Made by a program: the position numbers and the translations under genes | Shown here: piece after piece, positions 1 to 11,954 of the stretch | Numbering within the stretch: the stretch's first letter is position 1 | Layout of the letters: each line of letters starts with the position of its first letter | The notes under the pieces: generated by a model | Database searches by the model: none | What the model saw: only the letters and a program-made list of their open reading frames with translations | Told to the model about the DNA's origin: nothing | Assembly (NCBI GenBank): GCA_015657535.1 | Contig: JADHZB010001602.1 | Coordinates: forward strand, 3,686-65,124 | Reading direction: 5' to 3' | Origin: Nephromyces sp. MM_2019 | Taxonomy: Eukaryota > Apicomplexa > Aconoidasida > Nephromycida | DNA: 61,439 nt

Positions 1-30
1 ACTCAATCCACACACACTCAATCCACACAC
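1..30. repeat. 15-bp tandem duplication
   Basis: The unit actcaatccacacac occurs twice head to tail, immediately outside the donor site of clathrin exon 5. It is intronic for the clathrin gene and merges into a CA run that supplies the GT of the splice donor. Confidence 0.85.
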
Positions 31-34
31 ACAC

Positions 35-3000
35 CTTTAAAGGGAGCGGGACCTTCTTCTGTTCGAGGGCTATAGAAGTCTAAGATATGCAGCGTCGAGT
101 TCTGATTCCCCCTCTTCCTCTCGGCATACGCGAAAACCATCAAAGTCTTTGAAGAATCAATCTGAGATTTTAGAGGAATGTAGAGTGAAAGTATGAGAAA
201 GTTTAAGACATGACATATTGAAGAGAAGAGATACTTATAGAGTCGTGAGATATATAAGAAATCATACAAGAGGTGGAGAATACAAACACACACACACACA
301 CACACACACACAAAGATAACGTGAAAGAGGAGATACACACACAAAAGAGGTCCACACACCAGAACCAAACCTACATGTGCGTGAACTTCACAACCAACAC
401 ACAACGGAGAACAAAAACACCACAGATCTCAACACACAACATCTTAATGCACATATAAAAAAAACACACACATAAATGCATGCGAAACTCAACAAATACA
501 CAATACAGATAAATGAAAACGCTCAGTAAGGAAAGTCATACACACACACACACACACACACATAAATTAACATGGATACCTCGACTACCCATATCGCTGA
601 ACTCTAACCTAAAGCAACAGAAAAAAGCTAATCTCCGACTTTATCACAGTAAGATAAGGCTAACACACATGCATTCAAACATACATAAGCTAGCATACCC
701 ACACACACATTCATATATAAAGCAAACGAAGATTTTCCACACACAAGGGGGATATAGCATTAACTCACCAAAAACTCGCCAAAGCCAAAGGCATGCCCCT
801 CTAACATGTAGTTTTGCTTTTTGCTGACGGAGTACAACTGAATGGCTCCTTGCACATAAGCATCTTGAGGCTGAGAAGAGAAGCTCAAGGTGCGTTAACT
901 ATATATCTTACACACTTTCCTTACACACACTATATCCAGCCTATTCGTGTGTGTGTGCACGTGTGTGTGTTTGCATACTTTTTTGTGTGCATCTAGTAAT
1001 TTCTAGTATGTGTAAGCAAAAGGAATCCTCTCATTTCAGTGATGAAGCATATACTATGAATGGAGTGAAAACGTATTCTCACCCAGAGAAGCAAGTAGAT
1101 GAGGTTATATAGGATGCATATGCACATGTGCATGGATCAATGAAAACACACACGGAAATATAGATACAGGTATACACACCAACACAACACACACACAGGA
1201 AAAAACAAATTGATACAAACAAAGAAACACACACACACACACAACACCTGCCACTAGACACACGTACTTATACCACTAGAGATATATTACTACATAGGCG
1301 TGTAACACTAGACTTTACATGCATATAGCATGCGACTCAGATTAGCACATCCTTAACACACAAGAATGATAATCCCACGACAAATTCCGCAAAACTGCGA
1401 CTAAGTATACACATCTACACTGCCCTGTAGATACACGCCCCAACCCCCTCAATAACACACCCAACGCCCTCCGATCCCTCAAACCCCCCCCAATCTCCCA
1501 AACCTCCCCACAATGGCACACCCAAGCTCCCCACCCAACCCCTCCCCCCCAAACACACCCAAGCTCCCCCCACGAAAAACCACCCCACCTCACCTCCTTA
1601 TACAACCCAACCAGCGCACACCAACTCCCCGGAGCATCCATCGCGTAGTTTATCAGCTGCACCTCAGTATCAGCCAGTTTCTCTGCTCGATCGAAGATCT
1701 TCTCGGGAGGGTTAGAGCCTTGAATACTGAGGTGATATATGCTCTTCACAGTAACTAAGGCAAGGAGAGTTTTTGATGCCCACCTCCACAGTATGATATC
1801 TTCATGTAATTGGTGGGAGACTAGCCTAACTTTGGATGCAAGATCGTAGACTTGAACGAGGTATTTGTCGCCATCCTGCTTAGCTGAAGAGGGAGGGGAA
1901 GATGTGGAAGAAAAGGAAAAAGAGGAAGAGGAGCAAGAAGAAGGAGAAGAGGAGGATGTGAAAGAAAGAGCAAAAGAGGAAAATAAGGAAGAAGAGGGTG
2001 TTTATGCGGAAAAAACATCATTTGAAAGAGAAGGGAAGTTTGAGCAACTCCGATGATGTTCGTAGTTTACGTAGAGTGGTGTGTGCAACAGCGAGAGAAA
2101 CGGGCAATGTATATACAGCGGATTTGCGAGTCAGATACAGGTAGTTGCAAGTGAGATAGAGCATTTTTCGAGCTAAACACAGCAGTTTTCGATGGAATGC
2201 TGCCACAGCAGAAAAATCGTATCAATCCTTCATTTCTTTCACAACACGCACTACTAAAATTGTATAGCAAAGACCTATCAAAGACACTTTCTACTACCAG
2301 CACACAGAAGGTAGAGCAAAACAAAACCACTCACACACTAGAATTATATTGAGACTATATTCAGTAACACTATTATAGGCAAAAGCTTTGTGTGTGCGCT
2401 TACTCTCCATGTTGGTGCGTGTCCTCGCATTTTTCTCAAGTGTATATACACTTACCTTTCAATACAATATACTCTTGATCAGGATGCATCAGAGCAGCTT
2501 CAGCCTTTAGAGGCCTCCTGTCTACACTGCAGTTATTATGCAAATCGATGATAACCATCTGAGCTTCTCCCTCTGGATGCTTATCCTTCACTGAGATATA
2601 ATGATCGCTCTCCATATTAATCTTCCCAGCAGAGAGGGAGTCTACATGAATACCCTTTTCGAGCAGCTGCACACACACAGAATAAGAACTTATCACTTTA
2701 ATGACAAGGAGAGGATTAGTATGGTATACACTGTGAAGCACACACATTTGCATGTGACTATAAAAATACGCATGGGACTAGTCAGAGATATTTGCATGTG
2801 ATTAGACACACACACACATATGCACGCGACTAAACATACACACACTCATGTACCTAGACACACACACTTGCATGTGACTACACACAAACACGCACACACT
2901 CATCCACCTAGACACAAACATGCACACCACTAGACATACACACAACTACGCACACAAAAGGAAAAACACCCTGAAAAACCTACTTTCCTTACAATTTTAA

Positions 3001-3396
3001 AAACTACTAACACACAAGAGTAGCCAAGCTGAAACCTTCAGAATAAACACGTCCTCTTCATTAAAAACGATCAAACAGCGAGTATAACAAAGCAAAAAGC
3101 ACACCAAAACTACTCCTAACTAGTCGTAAAGGCACCACTTGCTACTAGCATGCGATCGTAGCGCAACACACAAAAAAACAAGTTTTCTCTCGGAAAAAGT
3201 ATAGTAAATTGACTGGAGATTAGAGGCGCTCTTTAAACACTATCAATCCCCAATTTTAAGCTTATTTTATCGCAAAAGAAGAGTCCTCATTATCCTACTC
3301 AAATCTTCACGCAATTTCATCGCATTTTCTCAATATCTTCACATCTTCACTCACATTTAACTCTGCCCTGAGGGTAATTGGAAACCCTTGCGACAT
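35..3396 (-). CDS. Clathrin heavy chain, N-terminal part (gene continues past left edge)
   Basis: Clathrin heavy chain is the triskelion leg of vesicle coats; this part forms the terminal beta-propeller that binds adaptors. Five exons join in phase on the minus strand: 3396-3355 (start ATG, 14 codons, MSQGFPITLRAELN), 2666-2456, 1883-1594, 870-769 and 161-35, giving about 257 residues of the usual ~1,700. Recognisable propeller blocks in order are NMESDHYISVKDK, MVIIDLHNN, RRPLKAEAALMHP, a W-R-W-A-S core, VKSIYHLSIQG, GAIQLYSVSKK and LHILDFYSPR; they follow the order of animal clathrin (MESDKFICIREK, VVIIDM, RRPISADSAIMNP and so on). All donors are GT and all acceptors AG; the last donor at 34 lies inside a GT repeat. 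Introns are full of TG/CA repeats. The identification is very secure; exon 1 rests on phase and its match to the family N-terminus. Confidence 0.93.
286..312. repeat. (CA)n microsatellite
   Basis: About 27 bases of pure CA on the plus strand, read as TG in the clathrin transcript. It lies in the intron between clathrin exons 4 and 5, upstream of the exon 5 acceptor. Confidence 0.95.
539..562. repeat. (CA)n microsatellite
   Basis: A second pure CA run of about 24 bases in the same clathrin intron; TG on the transcribed RNA. Confidence 0.95.
1227..1243. repeat. (CA)n microsatellite
   Basis: A CA run of about 17 bases in the intron between clathrin exons 3 and 4. Many shorter, imperfect CA patches surround it from about 900 to 1260 and again from 2650 to 2960. 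Confidence 0.9.
1437..1592 (-). other. G-run tract at the 5' end of a clathrin intron
   Basis: The plus strand is dense in C runs of three to eight bases. On the clathrin RNA this becomes repeated G runs that start directly after the exon 3 donor (donor G at 1593). Many runs of three or more G separated by short loops make intramolecular G-quadruplex folding possible; that function is inference. The tract also explains two spurious open frames rich in Pro and Gly. Confidence 0.7.
1885..2040 (-). other. Long GA/CT tract before clathrin exon 3
   Basis: The plus strand is almost pure purine (GAGGAAGA-type) for about 150 bases, so the clathrin RNA carries an unusually long polypyrimidine tract ending at the exon 3 acceptor near 1884. 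Glu-rich and Leu/Pro/Ser-rich open frames here are products of this composition and not genes. Confidence 0.75.
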
Positions 3397-6300
3397 GATG
3401 ATTAAACGCAGAAATTCCCCTCACTTGGCTGGGACCGTTAGACACTCTTCAAGACACGCTGGTTTATAGAAACCAAGAGAGGAGGATTGAGTAGAAGCGG
3501 AAAAAAACACACACCAAAATGCACACACAAAGGATGCGTGGATAGCTTTCAATCACACATACAATATCTCATAAAACTAGCATTCAACAAACATGGGAAA
3601 CAAAAAAAACACACACACACTTGTCTCGCTATAAAAGCATTAACAAGGGCTGTACTTTGAACGGCAAAAAACGTATGCACTCTAGCACCAGAGAATAGCC
3701 AGAAAATTCAAAATAGCAACCACCTCACACACAAGCAAGACATATAACCTCAAATTATCAAAATCCACATACACACTTTTCTAATCACCAGGAAAAAGAT
3801 TACAAACTCCCATCACCTACCAAAATATGGAACCAGCCGCAGCTAAATTGAAAACCTGGTGACGTCAAAGGCTGAGTGTTTCAATATTCAAGAGATACCT
3901 AAGAATAAAACAATCATAAAACTTTCATCAAACACACCAAACAACTCAACGGATTATAAGTCATAACGCACGCTAAACAGTCAAAAAATCCAAAAGATGC
4001 CCTAAAATTCAGCGTTTTGCAGCTTTTTTAACAAAAAAAACCCAACACGCACACACAATAGGAATCATTCATCATATATGAAAACCCAGTTTCATTGCTT
4101 CTCTCGCTCCTAAACTAAGCTCATAAGCGAGAGAGCGAAAAAAAAAGCACTAAGCACAATGTATAACGTACTATTATCATGTTATAATTGCAATACAAAA
4201 AACCTTCATATTAGCGCACCCCTCCATCATCATACCACAGAAAAATACCATTTTTGACGGTAAAAGACGTCGCAAACGCAAAATTAAAAGCATGTAAAGC
4301 GTGATTTAATTAACAATAACACTGGCTTCATTAGAAATAACAAACTTGAGCAAAAAGCCTCAAAAGTTACTGCAAAACGTAAAAACTTTGGTATTTCCGA
4401 CAAATTTTACAGAAAAGTCGAAAAATATAAAACTTTAGCAGAAAATAGAGGCATGAAACAGAGAAAACGGTAAAATCAAGGAAAAAATTGCCATTAGAGG
4501 ATAAAGAAGACGGATGAAGGCAAGAAAGAAAAAATTGCCGAGAGCAACAGAAGAAGAGCAAGTATCGATAGTGTTAAATAGAGTAGATTCCATCAAAAAC
4601 CCAAAAAGTTGATGAGTTAGTCCATTTTGGGCGAGAAAATAAAGCATATTCCATAAACTTATCCCATTAAGACAATCAAAAGTATTGGTTCTACGCTTTC
4701 ATTAAAGCGAATAGCTGCACTATAAATTAACTGTAACGGCTAAATGAAGGTGGAAGGAAGAAAAATCCTAATTTCATACAGTATATACAAAACACACTGT
4801 TAAAACACACACTAAACAGTTCCTTAGCGAAGCTTTTTCATCAATCCTATACATCACCCAGATATATAAGAAGAATTACTCTAGATTTCATGCATCCTAC
4901 AGACAAATAAATCGTAGATCATTGAATACTCATCATGGTATTGTGATTTGTGAGGACACATTCTACTGAATCTCCACTTAATCTTGATATTTTTGTATTT
5001 TTATTAGATAAATTTCTATAGGTAAATCGCCGTTTGGATGACATTCCCGTTGCCTCAATTCTATGCCACTATTTAAAATAAAAACTACAACAAATTCGGA
5101 AAATATGTAGAAAAATAGTCATAAATGCAGCACATACACCCCTAAGCACTTGGAGACATCAGACACAATTGTTACCGCTAGAAAATGCTAAAGAACAGGC
5201 AACTAATCAAATCAAGAGAATTGTCAAAAACATGGAATCTAGGCTTTTTTCAATCTTGAGTAAGATATTTAATTCCATCTAAAGTGATAATAGATTTAGT
5301 GGATATTAATTGTATACATGAGCTTAAATATAAAAACAAAAAGCTTTACAAAGTTAACCTATAAAGTGGAGAAAGCGGAAGGAATTTAAAGCGCGATTAG
5401 GGTTCAGTAATAAGTAGAGAAGGAGCGCATATTATGAAAAAAGTCAAAAAAGTGATAATTTGTGCAAATTTCTTGAGGAGTGAGTCGAGGAAGCAGGGTT
5501 CGTGGCAAAATACTAGTAAAAAGACGCAGAAAAAGCAAAGCCTTTAATGTAGCACACACACTTGAAGCCGCAGAGGCATTCTTCAGGAAGTTTTCCAAAA
5601 AGCATTTAAAACTTCAGAAATATCAAAAATTTCCCAAAACATCTAAAACTTCAGACAGTACTTCACAAATCTCACAAAAAAAATTTTGACCAGAGCGAAG
5701 CACCAAACTACGAGCTATAAATACAGGATAACTCTATTCCCTCCCCTTCAAGTTTTTCAATAGCCTCACATAGCTCCCCAAACATAATCCTACACAAAAA
5801 AGTAAATTGAAAATCTTGAGATCAAATCTACTACAGTAAAATACAAGCAGTAAGCCACCGACAAAAGGAAATCCTAACAGAAAAAGTAAATTAGAAAAAC
5901 GGTACACCGAATATCTACATAGTCTAAAACATGTAGATGCAAGTAAATGGTCCATACACATTTCACTTTTATTGGCTGAATCCGGCGCGGCGGCTCTTTC
6001 TCGGAGGCCAGCGCTACCAATTTCCAACAACGAAGACGAATATCCTACAAGAAATATTCTTCCTATTTGGAATGCGCAGAAAAATCTCAGAAAAAATTCA
6101 AACAACTCAGTCTCAATAAATGTTATTGAGTATCGCACACACACTCACACTTATTTCTCGAACTTCAGCTGTACTGCAAGTGCATTGCTTTGACACATTG
6201 AAGTGGATACGGGTAGTTCTCTTCATACACTCTAATCCGTCTGTGGTTACTACCAGTAAAAAAAGGGCCGTGATAAAGCAATGCATCACAAGGACTTTCC

Positions 6301-9300
6301 GGCAAGGGTGCACTTACTTACTGCATGTGTGTCACGATGCGTACAATTTCTCAGCCTCTTTTGTTGATGAAGCAGTTGGTGAGGGGGTACCGTGATGCTG
6401 GCTACACAGCTGAGTTATACTTTGAAAAAATAGGCACACAACAAAGGGTGGAGAGGGGGGACCCCCTTTTTGCTATACCTCCGAACAAGGGTGAAAACTT
6501 TGGTTGGGGGTACCAAGGCATGAGGAGGAAGAGGAGCAAAGCAGGACGTCATAGGAGGTCGACGGGAGGGGAGAGACGCGCACACACACACACACCGGAG
6601 CAAGAGCAAGAGAGGGTGAAACTGCACCATTTGTAGCGGTATTTGTTAAGGTGTATCAGCCCGAGCGGGAGAGTAGAAAAACGGTGTGGCTATATAAATG
6701 GATAATATCTGCTCGGCATATTGCTCAGGCAGGATTATCTTTACAGCAGAGCAGGGGCATGTATCTTTATGATGGAGGTGCGGAGAGTTAAACTTTGAGT
6801 GGTGAGTCACTGAAAAGCCCTTGGTCATAGGGGATTACCAGAAAAGTGCCAATCTACAGGAAAATCAATGAAAGCGCTAATATATTTGGAGAATGTCAAT
6901 GGAACGCTTGCTTGTAGTTGAGGTGAAAAGCATTTTTATTTTTTAAAAACTCCGGAAACGCGAAGAAGACTGTTTATAGTAGAGATGAAAAACATTTGTT
7001 TTTATAGCAGAAATCAAAAAAAAATTTTAGTTTGTGCTAGAAACCTGGAAAAACTGTGTTTTTAGCGTTGATGAAAATAAACGATTTAAAAAGTTTGTAA
7101 AAATTCCTTGTACAGGGGTTAAATCTGTACTTTTTATGTCGAGCTCTATATACATATTCTCCTAATGAATTTGGTTTATCATTTCTACATTTGTGCCACT
7201 CAGCGGCTGAATGAGTTAGAGGGGGGGTAGTCGCCAGTAACTGTATAGAGCTGTACAAACTCTCTCGTTAGCAGAAGATGAAGCCAGAATAGTCAAAAAA
7301 ACTGCTCATACACACAACACTCTTGCAGTTGTTGAAAGTAACCACGCAAGGTAACTAGAAAAGTTCAACCTTTCCTAAACTGACAAGCAAATTGGGCTTA
7401 GACTCTATTAACTTCCAACGATCCAGGAAACCACCCTAAGTTTCACTGCTGAGACTCAAAAAAACTTGCAAATTCCGATGAAACGAAAAAATATCCCCTC
7501 CTCCAATACAAAAAATAAAGTTTAGACAAAATACCACCCTTTTAAATTTCAGGACACACCGGCACTACTTGTAGCTTTTTTTAAAAATATTTTGGTGTAA
7601 GTCTAACTTCTCGTTGAAATAACATCTCATCCCCCTAAGAAGATTATTCCCAGTACAATTTTGACAGGTATATATTAAAATATATATACTAAGCTACATT
7701 CATACCGAAAAAGGTCTACAGCTATGCACTGTGCGTATATATGTATTGCATGCGCGCTTTATTGCCACCTGTACATTATAAGTATAAAAGCAGACATCGT
7801 CTGCATTTAATCTCCACCTCTGTTTATATTTTTTGCTCCGTGACGGAGACTCGTTTTTTATAGTAATTATCTGAGCTATGAGAATGATTATAGTCACCAA
7901 TGGAGATGTTACACCAATGTTCAGCCCTTTACCGACCCTCTTAAAGGTATGTCCCTTACAAGTCTTTCCCTTCCAGAGGAACTTTTCTCGACAACAGTCG
8001 AGTCAGTTAAATATGATTCCAACTTCTTCATTTACTACACATAAGAAATAGACACGCACACTTCGATAAAACACGTATAAGGGCAGTTATGGCTTCCTAT
8101 GATTGTTTCTATTTGAGGTAATATAGGGTTTCAGACTATGACTATAGATATATTAGCTTCGAGTAATAGGTAGCAAAGTTTCTCCAAAATTGACAATGTA
8201 ATAAGCCGTACACAAATAATTTCATTTAGCTACAGGGAGGTGCTGTAAATAAATGCTGTTAAAATCCCTCGCTGCCGCAGCTCTCGTATTATCGAGCATG
8301 AAATAAGACTAATAGACTCAGTTTTTTACCACCAATCTGCTACTTTTCAGTATACCCGGAAAAGTTGATTTTGCATAAACTTTTCTCCCAATGGTACTAC
8401 TCACTGTATTACAAGGGAGGAATTTTTTTTGTCAGATTTGCATCAAGTCTCATACAGTACCGTCCATAACCGGAAAATCGATCGAAAAAACATCTCATGC
8501 GAAAATTATGGACTAATTGTGTAAAAATCTCTCCTCGCAGGACCGCTGTGGCATCACACGAACTGCCCGCATGGTTTTTCTAGTAAATGTAGATAAGAGT
8601 AGGCGCATTGTTCAAATGTAGTAATGCTGCTGCTCGATAACGGCCTGGCAATCTGATAAAACTTTCGATTCATCATCATACAACTCTACGTAAATGACCC
8701 CCATTTTTCATTTCCACAACTGTGAACCGCGATTTTAAGTTTTTTTACTTCAGCGTTTAAGCTCAGTTGAGAATGGCGGGGAAAATAAAAAAGCTATCGC
8801 ACAATTTCGGTGCTGACGCTTGCCATACCGTATAAATTCATTTCAATAGTAAGAATACGATTTATTGCCGGCAGGGGAGCATTTTGTGGGCTTTTCGGGG
8901 AAGCTTCTGGAACGTCATGAAACTCGTCTCTCGTCGAGATGGCTACTTTCAAAGTTAGTACTTTAAGTTAGTTCTGCAACTATAAAATTATTCGAGCAAT
9001 TCACTGCTATTTATGACGGCCGGGTTTTGGAGTAATTGCTTAGTAGTTTATACCTTGATAAGCATATGTTGCCAAATTTACAAAAATTCCATTATTTCTG
9101 TATTTGAAGCTTTAAATACTATATGACCACTTGTACTCAAAACTATACTAGGTCTCGAGGAAATAAGTACCTCAAACCCGTGGATTTTTCATTCCTAATA
9201 CGTTGAAGTCATAAATTTTGACATTTTGCAGTTTTCCTCCTAACGACTAGCTTTTTGGAGGTGAACTAAATGTATATATGCAGTGTTAGACACGCTCTCA

Positions 9301-9993
9301 ATGATTGCAATACCGCCACGTGCAGCCAAGAATTTCTCATCACTCACAGTTGTGTTAGTACCTTACTCCAAATATTTCACAGTAAACTAACAGGGAGCAC
9401 AATACTCGTTACCTTCAGCTGCCCGTGGTCTGACATGCGCAATGCGCCTCCCTAGCGGACTAGCCAAACCAAATTTTAGGTTTAGCTTCTTACTCGCTGG
9501 GCTGCAGCTCCGCTTGTGACGCTGATGTTGGACATCAACCGCTTTCCCGGACAGTGTATATATGCTAATCCAGGTCGTTAACCGCGAAACTCTGCTATTG
9601 TCGGCCGCTTCTGGCGTCTGGTGAGCCGTAAGTTCAAAGAGCTCTTCCTAGAAGAAAAACACGCGAAACACGCGGCAAACCCCGCTACGCCATCACTAGC
9701 AGCACATCGGGAGTCTTTACCTGCTGACCAATTGTACTACCCCGGTTTCGGTGAATATTGTGTTGAGCATAGTTCTAATGGCTCGCTGCATGCGTGAACG
9801 GTTTGGTTTTACCATGAATCTGGTTTCACAAGATTAACTGTGCTGTTAATTTCGCAATACCGCAATACCACTTCTGCAATTGGTTATTTTCAGTTGGGAG
9901 ACGGCATTTTCTAATCTTTTTGCGAAGCGTATTCATAAGCTCAGTCTGTCTATCCCAGCATTCCACTTTTATTGAAAAAACCCCCTTCTAAAA
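3397..9993. other. Gene-poor interval between clathrin and alanine dehydrogenase
   Basis: This divergent intergenic stretch lies between the clathrin start codon and the alanine dehydrogenase start. I found no recognisable protein. From 3,400 to about 5,700 it is A-rich with scattered CA patches. A GC-richer island with a CpG-dense patch at about 5,980-6,025 and G/C runs to about 6,620 carries overlapping open frames on both strands, none recognisable. Just before the dehydrogenase, at 9570-9630, a short frame beginning MLIQVVNRETL ends at a good GT donor and could be a leader exon, but no matching acceptor is convincing. Confidence 0.5.
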
Positions 9994-11954
9994 ATGGCTT
10001 TAAGCGGAGTGAACGGTTCTGCCGCTTTATCCCTAGTAGGAGTACCGAGGGAGAGGAAAGTGTTGGAGTTTCGTGTAGGGCTGACTCCGTCTTCCTGCTC
10101 AGAATTTATCTCTCGTGGGCATAAAGTACTTGTAGAGACTGGCGCTGGTGTTGGTTCTGGTTTCAGTGACAAAGAGTACCTTGCTGCTGGATGTGATATC
10201 GCGAGCAGCATTGCGGAGGTTTATCAAAAAGCGGATTTAATCATTAAGGTAAATTTCTTTTTATGATGGGAATTATTTTCTGGTCTGGTATTCTTATGGA
10301 AGATACTAAATAATTTGAAAATATTTCTGCATTTGATGAGTGCGCTGTACGTATAGTGTGGGTGAGCGTAGTCGCGTGACAACCATATCGGAGGAAAGAA
10401 AGTTGTCAAAGGAGTGTCGTTTATTTGACTTCCAATATTGAAATGCTTTCTGGCATCCGACTATTATTAGTGTTGCTTCTTATTTTTTTGTAGCTATCGA
10501 TGGATAGGCAGCATATTTCATTTCGCAGGTGTTGTAGATTCGTATAGCTGCAGCTGATGCAGATACCTTCTATGCAACATTGGAATTCATATTCCAAAAA
10601 TTCATACTACTTGCATGTAAATTAACTTGCGTTGGTGAGATAAAGAACTGCTGTTTGTAAAGTTTTTCACTATTACTTTCGATGATTCTCATGCATTTAT
10701 TTGACGAAATGAAACTTTACACCTAATCAATTGTTGACGTTCGGTCTAAACTTTTAGCAAACTCTTAACGATTGGATCATTTCGAACATCTCATTATTTT
10801 TATAACTTGCCCTTTTATCACCCATGAACTTCACTTTACAGGTTAAAGAGCCAGTACCAGAAGAGTATGGTCTAATAAGGGAAGGGCAAGTGCTGTTCAC
10901 CTATTTCCACTTTGCGAGCAATCTTCCTCTGGTTCAAGCGATGATTAAGGCTCGAGCTATATGCATAGCATATGAAACGGTAAAATTACCGGATAACTCT
11001 TTGCCACTTCTTATCCCAATGTCTGAAATTGCGGGGCGTATGGCTATTCAAGAAGCCGCAAAATATTTAGAGAAGCCCATGGGAGGTGAAGGTATTCTAT
11101 TAGGAGGTGTCCCTGGTGTGCAAAGAGGCAAGGTTTTGATCCTTGGAGGTGGTATAGTTGGTCGCAATGCAGCCATAGTTGCGTGTGGTATGGGTGCTGA
11201 TACAACTGTGATGGACATTAATCCACAGGCTCTGAGGGACCTAGAATCCAACATGCCAAAGAATTGCCGCACACTGTTTAGTAGCCGTAGTAACATTTTG
11301 GAAGAGCTGCGAAGTGCGGATGTAGTAATCGGAGCCGTCTTAATTGCCGGTCAGGCTACACCTACACTGATTTATAGAGAAGACTTGGAAATGATGAAAC
11401 AAGGATCTGTAATTATTGATGTAGCTGTTGACCAGGGTGGATGTGTCGCGACATGCAAGCCAACAACACATAAAGACCCTACATATGTTGTGAATGGTGT
11501 GCTGCATTATTGTGTGGCGAACATGCCTGGAGCTGTTCCTCGTACCAGCACTATGGCATTAAATGCGGCGACTTTGAAATATGGGCTTCAACTGGCCAGT
11601 AGTGGGTGGAAAACTGCTTGTAAGAAGAACAATGCGTTAGAGAAAGGGCTGAGCATCGTTCAGGTAGGATAAAAGTGGTCTTTATGGAATTTTTTGGGTT
11701 ACACCATGTTTTAGCTACTATCCGCTTCTGGATGTATGGTGAAGGTCTAACTTGTTTAGTTCCTAAGAGTTATTGTTGAGGACGTGAAGAGTATTTCCAT
11801 TAAACATTGAGGGCAAGAGATGTGTGAAAGTGCATTATTATTTCGCTGGACACTGAAACTATGTATGTTTAATTTGATTTTACAGGGTCATGTCACCTGC
11901 AAGGGTACTGCTGCTACCTTTGGACTACCCTTGGCGGAGACTAATCTTGATTAA
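9994..11954 (+). CDS. Alanine dehydrogenase (NAD+), complete
   Basis: Catalyses reversible oxidative deamination of L-alanine to pyruvate, ammonium and NADH. Three exons, 9994-10248, 10842-11663 and 11886-11954, join in phase 0 to give 381 residues, close to the ~370 of bacterial enzymes. Start is ATG in the context aaaaATGGC. Key residues are present: the pyruvate-binding Arg in FRVGLTP (R27), the catalytic Lys in KVKEP (K87), the catalytic His in FTYFHFAS (H108), the Rossmann loop VLILGGGIVGRNAA, the DVAVDQGG Asp motif and the family signature HYCVANMPGAVPRTST. The 5' intron is about 590 bases, the second about 220. No targeting peptide is obvious, so a cytosolic place is likely. The family is bacterial in character and is known in coccidians; the close relative, PntA-type transhydrogenase, is excluded by length and the short C-terminus. 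Confidence 0.96.

Noticed and set aside
1342..1593. Gly/Trp-rich extension of the clathrin exon 3 frame
   Set aside because: It is read-through past the GTGAGG donor into the G-run intron; the true exon ends at 1594.
1821..2056. Glu-rich (plus) and Leu/Pro/Ser-rich (minus) open frames
   Set aside because: They arise from the GA/CT tract in a clathrin intron, and overlap clathrin exon 3.
5734..6313. Minus frames with a signal-peptide-like start (MHCFITALFLLVV) and a hydrophobic hairpin
   Set aside because: Several splice solutions are possible, all end quickly, and plus-strand frames over the same bases look equally good.
6325..6636. 103-codon plus frame with a basic, ribosomal-protein-like tail
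   Set aside because: Length is within chance expectation, it ends in a CA microsatellite, and no family could be named. It is the best candidate in that interval but not strong enough to annotate.
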